Assembly: GCA_029959085.1 (NCBI GenBank)
Contig: JARWIR010000010.1
Coordinates: 14,281,001-14,345,000, forward strand
DNA: 64,000 nt
Reading direction: 5' to 3'
Source of the DNA: Nemophila menziesii
Taxonomy: Eukaryota; Streptophyta; Magnoliopsida; Boraginales; Hydrophyllaceae
Shown piece after piece: positions 1-11,373 of the stretch. Position numbers and translations under genes: made by a program. The notes beneath the pieces are model-generated. The model was given only the letters and a program-made list of their open reading frames with translations. It was not told where the DNA came from and made no database searches. Each line of letters opens with the position of its first letter. Position 1 is the stretch's first letter.

Positions 1-1865
1 TGAAAAGGATTCCAAATTCCTTTTTGATGAAGCTTGCTTAGCGGCCTTCCAAGCAATCAAGGAAAAGCTTATTTTCGCTCCTATAGTGTTACCTCCAAAT
101 TGGAGTTTTCCTTTTGATGTTATGTGAGATGCGAGTGATTTGTGTATGGGAGCTGTATTGGGACAGAGAAAAGATAAGATATTTCATTCAATTTATTACG
201 CTAGTAAAACTTTCAACGGTGCTCAAGTTAATTACACAGTTACAGAGAAAGAATTGCTAGCAGTTGTGTACTCATTCGATAAGTTTCGCTCTTATCTTCT
301 TGGAGCGAAAGTTATTGTTTATACAGATCATTCAGCAATTAGATATCTTATGGAAAAGAAGGATGCTAAACCGAGGTTAATCATATGGGTTTTATTACTT
401 CAAGAATTCGATTTAGAAATTAAGGATAGAAAGGACTGTGAGAATCAGGTTGCAGATCATCTGTCGCGTCTTGAAGGTTCAGAAACAAATGGTGGAACTG
501 AAGTAGTTAGAGAAGAGTTTCCTGACGAGAGTTTATTTGCTGTTCCTGATTATGAAGCTCCTTGGTATGCAGATATTGCGAATTTAATTGTAACTGGTTC
601 TTTTCCTGAAGGATCCACTTATCAAGACATAAAGAAGTTAGCTCATCGTGCTAGACAATTCTATTGGGAGGATCCTTTCCTTTACAAAGTATGTGCTGAC
701 CAAATGGTAAGAAGATGTGTAGCCAAGGAAGAAACAGATGCAATTATAGCCGGATGTCATGATTCACTCTACGGAGGACACTTCAAGGGGGATATAACTA
801 TTGCTAAGGTATTCCAATCTGGTTTTTACTGGCCTACACTTGTGAAAGATTGTCATGATTATGTGAAGAAATGTGCGAGATGCCAGTTTACTGGAAATAT
901 ATCCAAGAGGGATGAAATGCCACGTAACAATGTGTTGGAAGTTGAAATATTTGATTTTTGGGGTATAGACTTTATGGGTCCGTTTAGTCCTTCAAATGGT
1001 AACCTCTATATCTTATTAGCTGTTGATTACGTGTCTAAATGGGTAAAAGCTGTGGCTTTACCAACTAACGATTCATGAGTGGCGATTAAGTTCTTAAAAT
1101 CACATATCTTCACTAGACATGGTACACCTAGAGTGATTATTAGCGATGGAGGATCTCATTTCGTTAATAAGTATTTGAAGACTGTTCTAGAGAAGTATGG
1201 AGTAAGACACCGTGTATCTACTGCATCATCCACAATCCAATGGCCAAGTTGAGGTTTCGAATCGTGAAGTAAAGTCAATCTTAGGGAAGACTGTTGGTCC
1301 TACTAGAAGAGATTGGTCAATGAAGTTAGATGACGCGTTGTGGGCCTATCGTACTGCGTTCAAAACTCTGGTGGGTGCATCTCCGTATCGTATGGTGTAT
1401 GGTAAGGCTTGTCATTTACCTCTTGAGCTTGAAATGGGTGCCTATTGGTCAATTGCGCAGTTGAACTTAGATCCTACCTTAGCCGGAGAGAATCGTATGA
1501 TGAAGCGTAACGAACTTGACGAATTCCAATTGAATGCCTATGAAAATGCTAAACTCTACAAAGAAAATACTAAGAAATGGCATGACAATCAGATTCGTGT
1601 GAAGAACTTTCATGTGGGTCAAAAGGTATTGAAATATAATTCAAAGTTCAGCAATTATCCGGGTAAGTTAAGGTCTAAGTGGACGGGTCCATACATTGTG
1701 ACCAAAGTTACACCTCATAGGGCGATAGAAATAGAACATCCACTCGAGAACCGCACCTTCATGGTGAACGGTCATCGTTTAAAGATATACCATGGAGGTG
1801 AAGACACCAACCGCTTGGAAGATCCACATCCCGGGGAGGTCATGTATCTCCTTGAAGCTCCTTAG
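1..1865 (+). pseudogene. Athila-type Ty3/gypsy pol, 3' part (RT end, RNase H, integrase), broken
   Basis: This is the 3' part of a retrotransposon polyprotein that runs off the left edge. In frame from base 2 it gives the RT/RNase H linker, then RNase H (about 128-470, with [10 protein letters not shown] and ADHLSRLE). The integrase zinc finger follows (about 750-890, H-H-C-C ending CARC), then the integrase core. The three catalytic residues remain: D at 968-970 (GIDFMGPF), D at 1145-1147 (SDGGSHF) and E at 1266-1268 (NREVK). The C-terminal domain has WTGPYIVTKV. It would copy and integrate the element, but it is dead: a stop at 125-127 (Cys to stop before DASD), a stop at 1076-1078, and a 2-bp loss near 1226-1230 where A-Y-H-P-Q is expected. 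The longest open pieces are 140-1078 and 1212-1865. The Athila assignment rests on the sequence style and on the env-like ORF downstream. Confidence 0.93.
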
Positions 1866-2800
1866 AAGCGTGAGGTAACCTGTCGAGCTTAACGACGTTA
1901 AACAAAAGCCAATTCATTGTATATTAGTTTGAGTTTTTAAATTTTCGTAGTGTAAATTATTTCGATTTTCGTAAATTTAGTGTTTATTAGTAATAAATGA
2001 GGAAGGGTGTTTCTTTTTGATGATTTCAGGGGTAAAAAGGTCTTGAGTTTTGGGTTGAAAGAGCGAAAACAGAAGAAATATGGGTGGTGTTCCAGGGGCA
2101 AAACCGGGAACCCGATTTTCACAAATCGGGAACCCGGTTTCGAGAGCTTAAAATCTCAAAGTTTCTGACCCGGCGTTTTGGGGACCCGCCTTTTGCTGCG
2201 TGTCAACTCGCGCCATCGACCCAAACCGGGAACCCGGTTTCGAAAGGTGATTCTCTGACCCAGTGTTTCGGGGTCCAGGCAATTCTTGCGTAATGGAGGT
2301 AAAAAAAAAATTAAATTAGTAATTGTTTCGCGCTAACACAGCGACGCGAAACCGGGAACCCGGGTCTCACAAACCGGGAACCCGGGTTTCACAAACCGGG
2401 AACCCAGTTTCCTCTGTGATGTGGCGGTTTTTGCCTTTTTGACCTAGTTTTCTTAGCCTCTTCTGCAAGTTTTTACCAAAAACGCTCCCATAACCTTCCC
2501 ACCTCCGAAAATCATCATTAATACCTATAAATATCATCAAATCCTACCCTCTTTCACCACATAAACATAAAATCAACTCACCTCCTCTCCAAAATATCAT
2601 CAAATCCTTAGTTTTTAAACCTAGATTGTTCTTCACCCAATCCTTAAATTAAACCAAACTCTTGCTTTTCCCACATCAATTAACCATTACCCATATCATC
2701 TTTCACCTTAATCTTAAATTCCTAAACCTCAAAACATCAAAGTTCTAAGCTTTTCTCTAGCTTCTCCATATTTGAAGTTTTGAGTCTGGGGTGGAAAGAG
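1866..2800. other. Non-coding spacer between pol and env-like ORF
   Basis: This internal untranslated region of the first Athila element holds a gacgttaaacaaaag motif at 1894-1908. That motif recurs at the same place in the second element (46362-46376). The GC-rich repeats at 2101-2412 also lie here. From about 2450 to 2790 the sequence is C/A-rich and leader-like. I see no convincing ORF; short open frames across the repeats look accidental. Confidence 0.7.
2101..2412. repeat. Six copies of a near-palindromic accgggaacccggt motif
   Basis: The motif ccgggaacccgg (arms CCGGG/CCCGG around AA) or a close variant occurs near 2104, 2124, 2225, 2351, 2373 and 2395. The last three lie in tandem about 22 bp apart. 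A diverged seventh copy lies at about 4926-4943 in the 3' UTR of the same element. The block stands out as GC-rich in an AT-rich window. The second Athila element has unrelated GC-rich repeats at the same place. Confidence 0.8.
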
Positions 2801-4122
2801 ATGACTAACAGAACCTGTGATTTCCGAAGAACTGCTCCTAGAAAGAAAACCACTATTGGTGGTACTCAAGAACAAGCTATTGAGATTCCTGATTCGCGTC
2901 CCAAACACAAGATTGAAGAGGTTAAGCTTGCTCCCAAGAGGAAAGAAATCACAGGTCAGAAGAGAAAATTAATTGATGAGTCCGAAAGCGAGAAAGTAAG
3001 TGAAGACGAGATTGAAAAAGAGATTGAGGATGAAAGCGAACAAGAACTTCCGGAAGTACCAGTTCAACAGAAACCCCCGCGAAGAAAGATGTGTGCTCAC
3101 AAGCCAAAGAGGGTTTACACTTCTTGGAATGATCAGGTTCGTGATAGAATTGAATTTTTGAAGTTTGGTGAGGAGATGGACTTTCCTAAGGGTATTATGA
3201 GTAGTGCTTATAAAGAGTATGATGTTGCTTGTGACAAGTTTGGTTTGAAAGAATTGAGAAAAAGGAAGCTTGAGTTTATTCCTACCTTGGTGCGAGAATT
3301 TTATGAAGGATTAGCTATTTCCCGTGAAGCAATTGAAATTCGCAAAAAGGTAGTTCCTTTCTCGATTGAACTTATTCGAAATTCTTTGAAATTACCCAAC
3401 TTTACTGGATTATGTCCATTCTAAGAATCCCTTAACGACCCTTCTTTCGATTATGAATCCCTTTGGGGAACTGTGCTTATTGATGGTGCTAGCCCAATTC
3501 CGGAAGGATTAAGTTATCCTAGACAATTTTACAGCAGTAATTTAACATCTCGTGCTAAGGTCTGGTCTCGTTTCATAATCCCTACTTTCTTTGGAATTAA
3601 ACACACATCCGAGTTGAAGAGGGAACATATAATTTTTATCAAGTGTGTTATTGAGGAGAAACCAATGAATGTTGGTCAAATTATTTACAACACCATCATG
3701 GAATTCGCGAAAGCTCCAATGAAACAACCAAATCTCAAGTTTCCTTGTACTATCATTACTTTGTGCCTAGACGCAAAAATTCCGCGTAGGAACGCAGAAG
3801 TTGACGGTGTTACAGTTGGAGTAAGCATGGCATTAAGTACAATTAAGAATATCCATGATGAAGCAACACGAGCTATGAAGACTCCTAGAGCTCCTCCCCC
3901 AAAGAAGAAAGCAAAGAATGATCCCGAGTTGGAATCCAAATTAGGGTGTTGGAAGAGAATCAAGAGAAGATGATTGCTACTTTAGGAAACGTTACAAAAG
4001 AGCTGGACCTTTTCCGAAATTTGATCATTGGCGTGAACACACTTCAAAACGCAATTTATGATGTTCTTATGCGAGATAAGGGTCCAAAACGCAACACCGG
4101 TAACCAGCCACGAGCTGGTTAA
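2801..4122 (+). pseudogene. Athila 'env-like' ORF (plant-transposon-domain protein), broken
   Basis: This ORF lies 3' of pol, where Athila elements carry their third gene. I start at ATG 2801 (MTNR...), because the ORF in the second element starts with the same MTNR at 47384. The N-terminal third is charged and rich in Lys/Glu with basic stretches. The middle (about 3110-3800) matches the pattern of the plant-transposon domain (I recall PF20167): a VREFYEGL-type motif, VPFSIELIRNSLKLPNF, then a segment around VWSRFIIPTFFG. The end resembles a short coiled coil. A stop at 3422-3424 and a frameshift near 3945-3955 break it; the last part continues to 4120-4122. I see no signal peptide or membrane helix, so 'envelope' describes position, not a demonstrated function. 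Confidence 0.8.
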
Positions 4123-5560
4123 GATACGTTTTCTAATCCTTCCTCTTTAGTGTAGATTAGTTTAACTACTTTGAGTCTTTTTCGAGTCGTGGGGACACGA
4201 CACATTTTTGAGTTTCGGGTGGGGTTCGTTGCCTCATCCCAGTTTTTATGTGTTATGTGTTTTATTTGCTTTCAATAAAATAAATTTCGGAGTTGCGTTT
4301 GGCTGTAGAAGATTTTAAATATCCCTTTTAAGCATACTTTTTATGAATCTATGATAGTAAATAGTGGACTTTAGAGATTGATATAAGACGCATTTAGAAT
4401 TGCATGCAAACATAGGTAATTGATAGGAAAAATTAATGAACAATGCAAATGAAGTAAGCTTGTACTTAAGGAATATGTTTGGTGTGTAGAACGTGAAATC
4501 CTAATTAGTAGAGAACCCACCTAGATATGAACTAAAGACGAGCTATGTACTTATGAAAATGATAGGGGCAGTTCTTTGTTAGCCATTTGTGACCTTTTTA
4601 GCCTTCTATCCCTTATATGAATTTTATCCGTCTTAGCCCATTTTGAGCCTTTAGCCTTTTCTTTTGTAGCCACGATATAAGCCCATTATCCCTTAGATTA
4701 TTAGGCATGAACATATGACCCGCACTTGAATCACAATCTTGAGACATGTCTCGAGCTTGAGTTTGGGGTGGTGGGTCCACTTATGGGGAATTTATTGGGA
4801 AGGGATGTATGTGTTTATGTTGTAGAACAAAATTGCAGATGATTATACTTATTGTAACCCTTTGCCGGGATTAAAAAAAATGAAAAAGAAAAAAATAAAA
4901 AAGTTGAAAATCCATTACAGTAGGAACTGGGAACCCGGTTTACAAACTGTACAAAAAAAAGAAAAAAAAAAGAATAAGAAAAATATGAAAGAATAAACAT
5001 CCGGCAAAGTGGAATTTTCTGAAAGAAATCATCTTATTTGTAATTGGTAGACATGGGACGCTAAATTGTTGCGTAATTGGGTGAGTGAGAACATTTTTTA
5101 GCGTAAACTCAAGCTCGAGGACATTTGTTGATGGTAAGTGAGGAGAGAGCCAAAAGCTCACTTCAAATTTACCAAATAAACATCCACACCGTCCTTAAGC
5201 CTATATTAAAACCGTAAAGTCCTCGTGATTCCTAAGTGCATAGTGAATTTATGATTCTGTTGATAGGAAATATGCTAGGTGGAGCGTTCAAAGCGAGGTA
5301 GGATTGATGAACACCCTACAGCCATCATACAGAGATGAGTACAAGTGTAACCTTCAAGCATTGCGAATTTAATTTTATGATTGAGATTATTTGTGTTTGA
5401 TTTTGCATTATAGATGTATGTGTATATTAGTTTTTAGAATTTGCTATATGAGATTTGTCTTGAGAATTGCTTTAGGTGTATTTGCTAGCTTCTACTTTCT
5501 CCGCGTGTACTTCTACCCCTTTGTTTTGTTTTGTTTTACTTTGTCGGGACGACAAATGTT
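4123..5560. other. 3' untranslated region of the first Athila element
   Basis: Non-coding sequence between the env-like ORF and the polypurine tract. Short purine/G-rich PPT-like strings occur near 4205-4225 and 4755-4775. A-rich runs lie at 4868-4985. The first ~420 bp are recognisably homologous to 48571-49000 of the second element; the rest has no counterpart there. Confidence 0.65.
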
Positions 5561-5574
5561 TGAGTTGGGGGTCT
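5561..5574 (+). promoter_or_regulatory. Polypurine tract
   Basis: tgagttgggggtct lies immediately before the TGATGTCT start of the LTR at 5575. This is the expected place and composition for the plus-strand primer of an LTR retrotransposon. Confidence 0.75.
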
Positions 5575-7134
5575 TGATGTCTCCCTAATTGTTCTTATTT
5601 TAGACCATTGGGAGACATCATTTTTTATGTTTATTCAATCATTTTGATAGACTTTAGGACTAAAAATGCAATATTCCGAATTTACTCTTTATTTTCTAGT
5701 ATTTTTGATTTATTAAACTTTTGCGCGTAATCTTGTGTATTTTAATGGAAAGTTTGTAGGTTTTGAATATTAGCTAGGAGAGGAATCCGAGAAGAACGTC
5801 AAAGATCGTGATATGGAGTCAAAGCTTGAAGATAAATCCCGAAAAGAATTATATTTTGAAGCCGCAAATCTAGAAAACAGGCCAAAGATTGCTGATTTCG
5901 AGGCACTTGCGAGTTGATTTAGCCACTGACCTTCGAAGAGATTATGTTCCTTATCGAGTTACGGAAATTTAGCAAGTGATTTGAGGTCAATCGGAATTAT
6001 AATGAATCGGCTAGAGCTGTTTTAGTGGAGGTGGTTCAGCAGTTACTGGATTTTGGGCTTAAAAAAATGGACTTGGGCTTTTAATTTTTAACTTAAACCT
6101 TAGACAAAGCCTTATCCGTTTTTCACCTTATAAAAAGAGTTTTTGACTTCTATTTTCCCACAACTCATTATTCACAAGAAAAAGCACCAGAGAGAAGTCA
6201 ACGAAGGAAGCAGAAGAAAGCTGAAGAGCTGGAGAGTGTCTATATCTCCATTCACAGCCGAATCTAATTCCGGAAATTAGGTTTTTCTTATTTCGGTAAA
6301 ACAATATGAGTCTTATTTCTTTTTTTAATTTCCATTAGCATGAGCTAATTTCTTCTTAGTACTTGAGAATGCTTAATGGGTGAATCCTAAAACTATTGAA
6401 TTTCATATGTTTGAATTTGGGTTTTAATTAATTAAATCGAATTGGGTCTATTACATTATTCTGTAATTGGTGATTATTTACTGTTTTTGGAGTAGCTAAC
6501 TAAGAACAGGTTTTAGTATCTAAACTATTCCACATATGTGGCGTGTGGATCATCTTAACGGGGGGTTTAGGTATGGACTTAATTACTCAATATAAGATAT
6601 AAATTATTTGATTATGACGAACATAATTAATCTTAGGTCCAATAAGGTAAAATAGCTTAATCATTAGAAAGTGGATCATATTTACCCTGACGTGACTAGT
6701 GACACTCTAGAATAGCTTTGTAGTCCACCCTGACGGGGGTACAAAGACTCTTGAATCCCGACCAAGGTTAATTGACCAATTTGACCCTTAAACAACATAT
6801 GATATGAAATAGAGTTAGGAGGATCCCTTGCGTCTCTCAAGTACTGCTTTCCATTTCTTGCGTCTAGCTATTTATTATTTGCGTCTTGTCATTTATTTAC
6901 ATTTTTATATTAGTCTTTCATACTTAGGCTTATTACAAACCAACCAATCAACTATTAAAACATTTATTTGCTTTCATAAGTGCAATCATTCATTAATTGA
7001 TAAGCATTGTAGTTAACCATACCGTCCCTGCGAACGATCATGTTTATCACTATTATTACTTGGGACAACCGTACACTTGCGGTTGTGGTTGTCTTACTTA
7101 TTGCATTATTTTTAGAACACACAAAGGACCACCA
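5575..7134 (+). mobile_element. Athila LTR (3' LTR of first element), 1,560 bp
   Basis: It starts TGATGTCTCCC and ends ...CCACCA. The first 46 nt form a hairpin with an 11-bp perfect stem (TGATGTCTCCC/GGGAGACATCA). A TATAAAAA box lies at 6129-6136. The end region parallels the other LTR ends in the window. No host flank or target duplication follows; more Athila internal sequence begins directly at 7135. It therefore lies between two internal regions, as expected after recombination between elements or a nested rearrangement. Confidence 0.88.
6129..6136 (+). promoter_or_regulatory. LTR TATA box
   Basis: TATAAAAA sits about 555 bp into the LTR. It corresponds in position to TATAAATA in the other LTRs (10397, 42382, 49600). 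Confidence 0.5.
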
Positions 7135-8196
7135 GATGTCTCGAGCGAATTTGAAGTCAAATCAATAAGCCTGGAAATATAATAATGAGAGGATGAATAA
7201 GAATTCAACAACATTGAAATTGCTAAAAAGCCAGGTATCTCAAATTTCTAATCATTTGAATATGCAGCCGCAAGGTCAACTTCCTAGCAATACCGAGAAT
7301 CCACGGAAAAATGATGAGTCTAACGCAATTGCATAAAGGAGTAGGTAACAACTACCCACATCCTTTCTCGTTATGAAATAGAAAGAGTCAGCCGCCAAGA
7401 CGAAATAGGTAGAAGAGGTTGTTGAAGAAGTCGATGAGTCAGTGATCGCTAATGAGAATGTTGCAAAGGTACCAGTAAGACAAAAGAAGAAAGAGGTAGT
7501 TGAGAAAGAAAATCAACCTACCAGAAGTTCATTGACATGGTGAGGAAATTGCAAATCAATTTACTGTCTGTGGAAGGTATCCAAAGTATGCCGAAATATT
7601 TGAAATTCATGAAGGATGTGTTGTCGAACAAACACAAGTATTTAGAAGGAGAGATGGATGGTTTACTGGAAGAGTGTAGTGCAATTTTTCAAAGCACGTT
7701 ATCTCCGAAGTTTAAAGATCCCGGGAGATTCAATATTTCTATACTTATGGGTAAAGAGTGGACCGGGAGAGCGTTCTGCGATTTGGGTGCGAGTATCAGT
7801 CTCATGCCTAGATTGTTCTTTGAAAAAGTGAAAGATTGGGAGTGCGAGGCCTACTACCATGTTCATACAAATGGAGGATAGGTCTGACTCCCACTTAGAG
7901 GGAAATATAGAGGATGTGCTCGTCAAGGCAAGTAATTTTATAATTCCATGTGATTTTCTTATTCTTGACTATGATATGGATAGAAATGTGCCAATTATAT
8001 TGGAGAGGCCATTATTAGCCACGGGGAATACTTTAATTGATGTAGAGAATGTATAATGGATCATGTGAGTGCAAGACAAAGAGGAAAAATTTCAACTTGT
8101 TCAAGGCGATGAAGTTCCTCGAATCTAAGGGTGATTTTTTCTGCTTGGATGTCATTGATCATGTAACGAAGGAGCCACCCAATGTCGTTGCGTTGC
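7135..8196 (+). pseudogene. Athila gag C-terminus and protease fragment
   Basis: No primer binding site follows the LTR; the sequence enters degenerate gag almost at once. Around 7183-7345 it encodes a gag C-terminal region including QPQGQLPSNTEN and an AIA-stop-RSR relic of the usual AITLRSG junction. At 7537-7881 it reads the protease region with active site CDLGAS (Asp codon 7780-7782; Athila-like elements have Ala after D-x-G). A frameshift near 7862 moves the frame to 7859-8056, with the IEDVLVKASNF and VPIILERP motifs. A post-protease relic continues to 8196. RT, RNase H, integrase and PPT are all absent. The coding-derived sequence abuts the LTR start at 8197 directly. Confidence 0.85.
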
Positions 8197-8296
8197 TGAT
8201 GTCTCCCCATTTGTGATGATTTATCATTAGTTGGAGACATCATTTAGGTGTATTTATTAGAGTATAGGTCGATTTTATCATGATTTAGTACACTTA
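8197..8296 (+). mobile_element. Truncated Athila LTR, first ~100 bp
   Basis: TGATGTCTCC start with a 46-nt terminal hairpin (10-bp stem to GGAGACATCA at 8242). It is close to the solo LTR at 9815 as far as gatttagtacactt, then changes abruptly at about 8296 into the AT tract that opens the duplicated segment. The LTR is cut by the duplication breakpoint. It may be a 3' LTR or the 5' end of a nested element. Confidence 0.85.
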
Positions 8297-9809
8297 TATA
8301 TATATTTCAATTGAAAGTTAATTTTTAAGTTCACGATTCCCTGTAAATTTTGGACAGTAACTATTTGGATTCTATTGCGTATAACTTTAATGGTAAGAAA
8401 TTTGAACGTGGTATATTCTTTGTGTTTTTAAGTGACTTTTATCATATTTTCTAATATGTATTAATTTACCTGCTTTTAAGTTATAAATTTTCTTTGCGTT
8501 CTTTTGAAAATTTTGTTGAGTATGTATTTCTATCAACATATTTGTTAATAAAAGGCTAGATCAGGTCTTCATCTTCAAAACTATTAGATTTTAATATTAC
8601 AATTTCATTTGATAAGAATTGGGATTTGGTATTCAAATATCAATGATAAGATTTTATTGGTCATGCTCTACTATTATTTAAGTAAAATAGTCAAATATAA
8701 AAAGTTTATTTATTATATTCTCATAGTGATTCTAATTGATATTTGTTACTTATATTAAAGGCGGTCAAAAAATTATCCAACATGATGTTTGGGCTCAAAC
8801 TGACCTAACCCAACCCCAAAAAAATAAATTGCGATAGTCCAACTATAAGGTCGACCTAATCCTTACTTAAGTTCAAACCAATAAGCAGCATGCCTGGTTA
8901 TTAAAAATAAGTTCATACAAGTTAATCTGAATAACCAAAAAGGAGTCAATAGTATATGTGAATATATATAAGCTACCATATATCTTTTTCCAATTATATC
9001 TTCATAGTGGGTCAAAGGGCACTCATATATGTACAATAGGCAATCAACTATGGGCATAAAACACACATAAGCTCACACCACTCGACATTTTCCACACCAT
9101 CCTACACCAAGTTACATTTTTGACCCACATCGACATTGAAATAGTGGGCATATTTTCATTTTTTTTCAATAAATTCTAACTCAAATATGTTAAGTCTTTT
9201 TGTTTACCTAAGAGCCGGCTTGGGTCCAAAGTTACGAAAACAATCGTTTCAGGCCTCAAATAGATGACGTCACAAATGTATATGCTTGTCTATATATATA
9301 TTTGTTATAAATTATGAATAATACACTTCTATAACTTGATTTTACAACACTTTTATATTACATATAGGTCTTAGTTCAAATCAGCGGACTAACTAATGTC
9401 ATAGATTTTTCAATTTTTTAAAAAAAAAAAAAACCATTATCTCTTTGAATCAACTAGATAGATTTTTTCAAATATGAGTTTTGTTTTGTTTTAAGTATCT
9501 TTAATTTTAGAAACCCAACTCTATAACAAATTCATTTTCTTTTAATTTTGTTTGGAACTTTTATCTATTTGTATGATCCTTTCATTTTAATAAAATAATT
9601 GTAAAAAAAGTTGTCTTTTATGTTTGTTTTAAACTTCTTTATTGTTGTATTCCTTCCAATTTTATTGTAAAATATTTGTCATAAAAATTTGTATAAAATT
9701 ATAATCACCAATAAAAAATTTATACTAAGTAACTTATTTAAGAATATTAGAATTCCTTTATTCTTTAAATTATAAATTAAATTGTTCTTTTAATTGATGA
9801 AATCATTAT
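8297..9809. other. Segment A1, non-coding
   Basis: AT-rich sequence homologous to 27680-29198 at about 8% divergence in a 330-base stretch compared by eye. Short open frames such as 8863-9066 on the minus strand are not preserved as constrained protein. I recognise no gene or element. Confidence 0.75.
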
Positions 9810-9814
9810 GTGAG

Positions 9815-11373
9815 TGATGTCTCCCCATTTGTCATGAATTAATCCTAGTTGAAGACATCATTTTAGGTGTATTTATTAGGTTATAGGTCGGATTTTCTCC
9901 TGATTTAGTACACTTTGCTATTTTGTGTCTTGAATTTATTATTTATTATTTTTAGAGCATATTGGGTTTAATTGTTTATTTAGTGTGTATCTTTAAAGAT
10001 ATATGGTAATTATTTAGAGGACAAGGGAATTCTAAGAGATAAAGGAAAGAGGATAAACATGGAAATTGGAGATAAAGACAATAATTATGAAAAAGGAAAA
10101 TATAAAGTTGCCAAATAAATCTGAATTCCAGCAACTACGACCACAAAAGGGCTTATATCTCAAGATTGGATAGGAATTTGGACGAATGGTCTACATCAAA
10201 GTTAAAGAGCTTTCGGAGTCGATCATATTAGACTATTGGAACATGTCAAACGGATAATTATTGAATACGTTACAGCCAAAACAAAACAACATCAAAATCT
10301 TACCTTTTCTATATTCTAGGGTTACGAATTTGAGTTGGGCTTGGAATTCAATACCTATCTTATACTCCAAGAAACGAATTAGGTCTTCCTATACCCTATA
10401 AATACAACCTCTTATCACAAGAAAATCATCTTTGACAACCCTTAAGCTAAGAGGAAGCAAACAACATAAGAGAAGAAGTCTGGAAGGAGCCGAACACCAT
10501 ATCATGTCTTCTTCAACCTTTAAATTTGTAATTTCTTCTTTTTCTTTCTATAGTATGAACTAAATAATTTTAGCTTGAGATTTAGCATATATATATGAAT
10601 CCTAGTTTTTCTATTTGATTTGGGATACATCGTATTTAATTTGAATACATGTTTTATTCTCTGTTTATGTGTTTTGATTTAATGTTTGTTTTCCTTGCGG
10701 TGCGCAACGTATAGGCTTACCTTAATAGTAGTTAGATGGTCACCCGGAAGGGGTGTCTAATTATTGAAACACCACATAACGTCTAGAACAAGGCTTAGAC
10801 CTGACAAATCAGCCTAACTAGATAATCATTAGGGTATGTTTTCACCACTATCACCATGTATGGAATTGAATTGTTTAGGGTCTTGTCGGCACTTGATAAC
10901 CCTAAGTTTAGGCTGCCTCGTGGTTGTGCAGCCCCCGTAGTCTCTCTTAAGGTCTAAGGTATGGGAATTTAGAATCCTGACTATTGCGTATCTCATGATT
11001 TACCCTTATACAATAGAATAACCAAAACTAGTGGGGATTACTTGCTAATATCTCGAGCTACACTATCATACTATTTGCTCTTCTCTCCTATTTAATTTTC
11101 TGTCTTTTAAATTATTAGTCTATTTTTCTTATTTGAAAATCAAGCAAAAATCTCTTTTCTTTTATTTTCCTGCGTATTAATCTAATCTAGCTTTCATATT
11201 TGCACTTGATAATTTGCATAAGTTCTTCCTAACCTTCATAGTCTCTGCGGAACGAATCTTATTTATCAGTAAAACTTGCATACGTCATGTATACTTGCAG
11301 CACCGTGCTAGGTTAGGGTGTTTACTTTTGCACTTATTTATATCATATTTTTATCACACCCTAGTCAACACCG
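9815..11373 (+). mobile_element. Solo Athila LTR with 5-bp target duplication
   Basis: A 1,559-bp LTR begins TGATGTCTCCCC and ends ...TCAACACCG, where CA is expected (last base mutated). It is flanked by gtgag at 9810-9814 and 11374-11378. The paralogous site in copy 2 has a single gtgag (29199-29203) and no LTR, so both ends are certain. TATAAATA lies at 10397-10404. No internal element sequence remains, as expected after LTR-LTR recombination. Its 3' 756 bp are included in the tandem duplication and repeat at 11966-12721. Confidence 0.95.
10397..10404 (+). promoter_or_regulatory. LTR TATA box
   Basis: TATAAATA within a ccctataaatacaac context, matching the element-2 LTRs at 42382 and 49600. 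Confidence 0.5.

Noticed and set aside
2801..4122. True retroviral envelope protein
   Set aside because: No signal peptide, transmembrane helix or cleavage site is visible. Only the gene position supports the 'env' label.
8863..9066. Minus-strand 67-codon ORF with a related frame at 28266-28460
   Set aside because: Similarity is explained by the segment duplication; the ends differ by frameshift and there is no sign of protein-level constraint.
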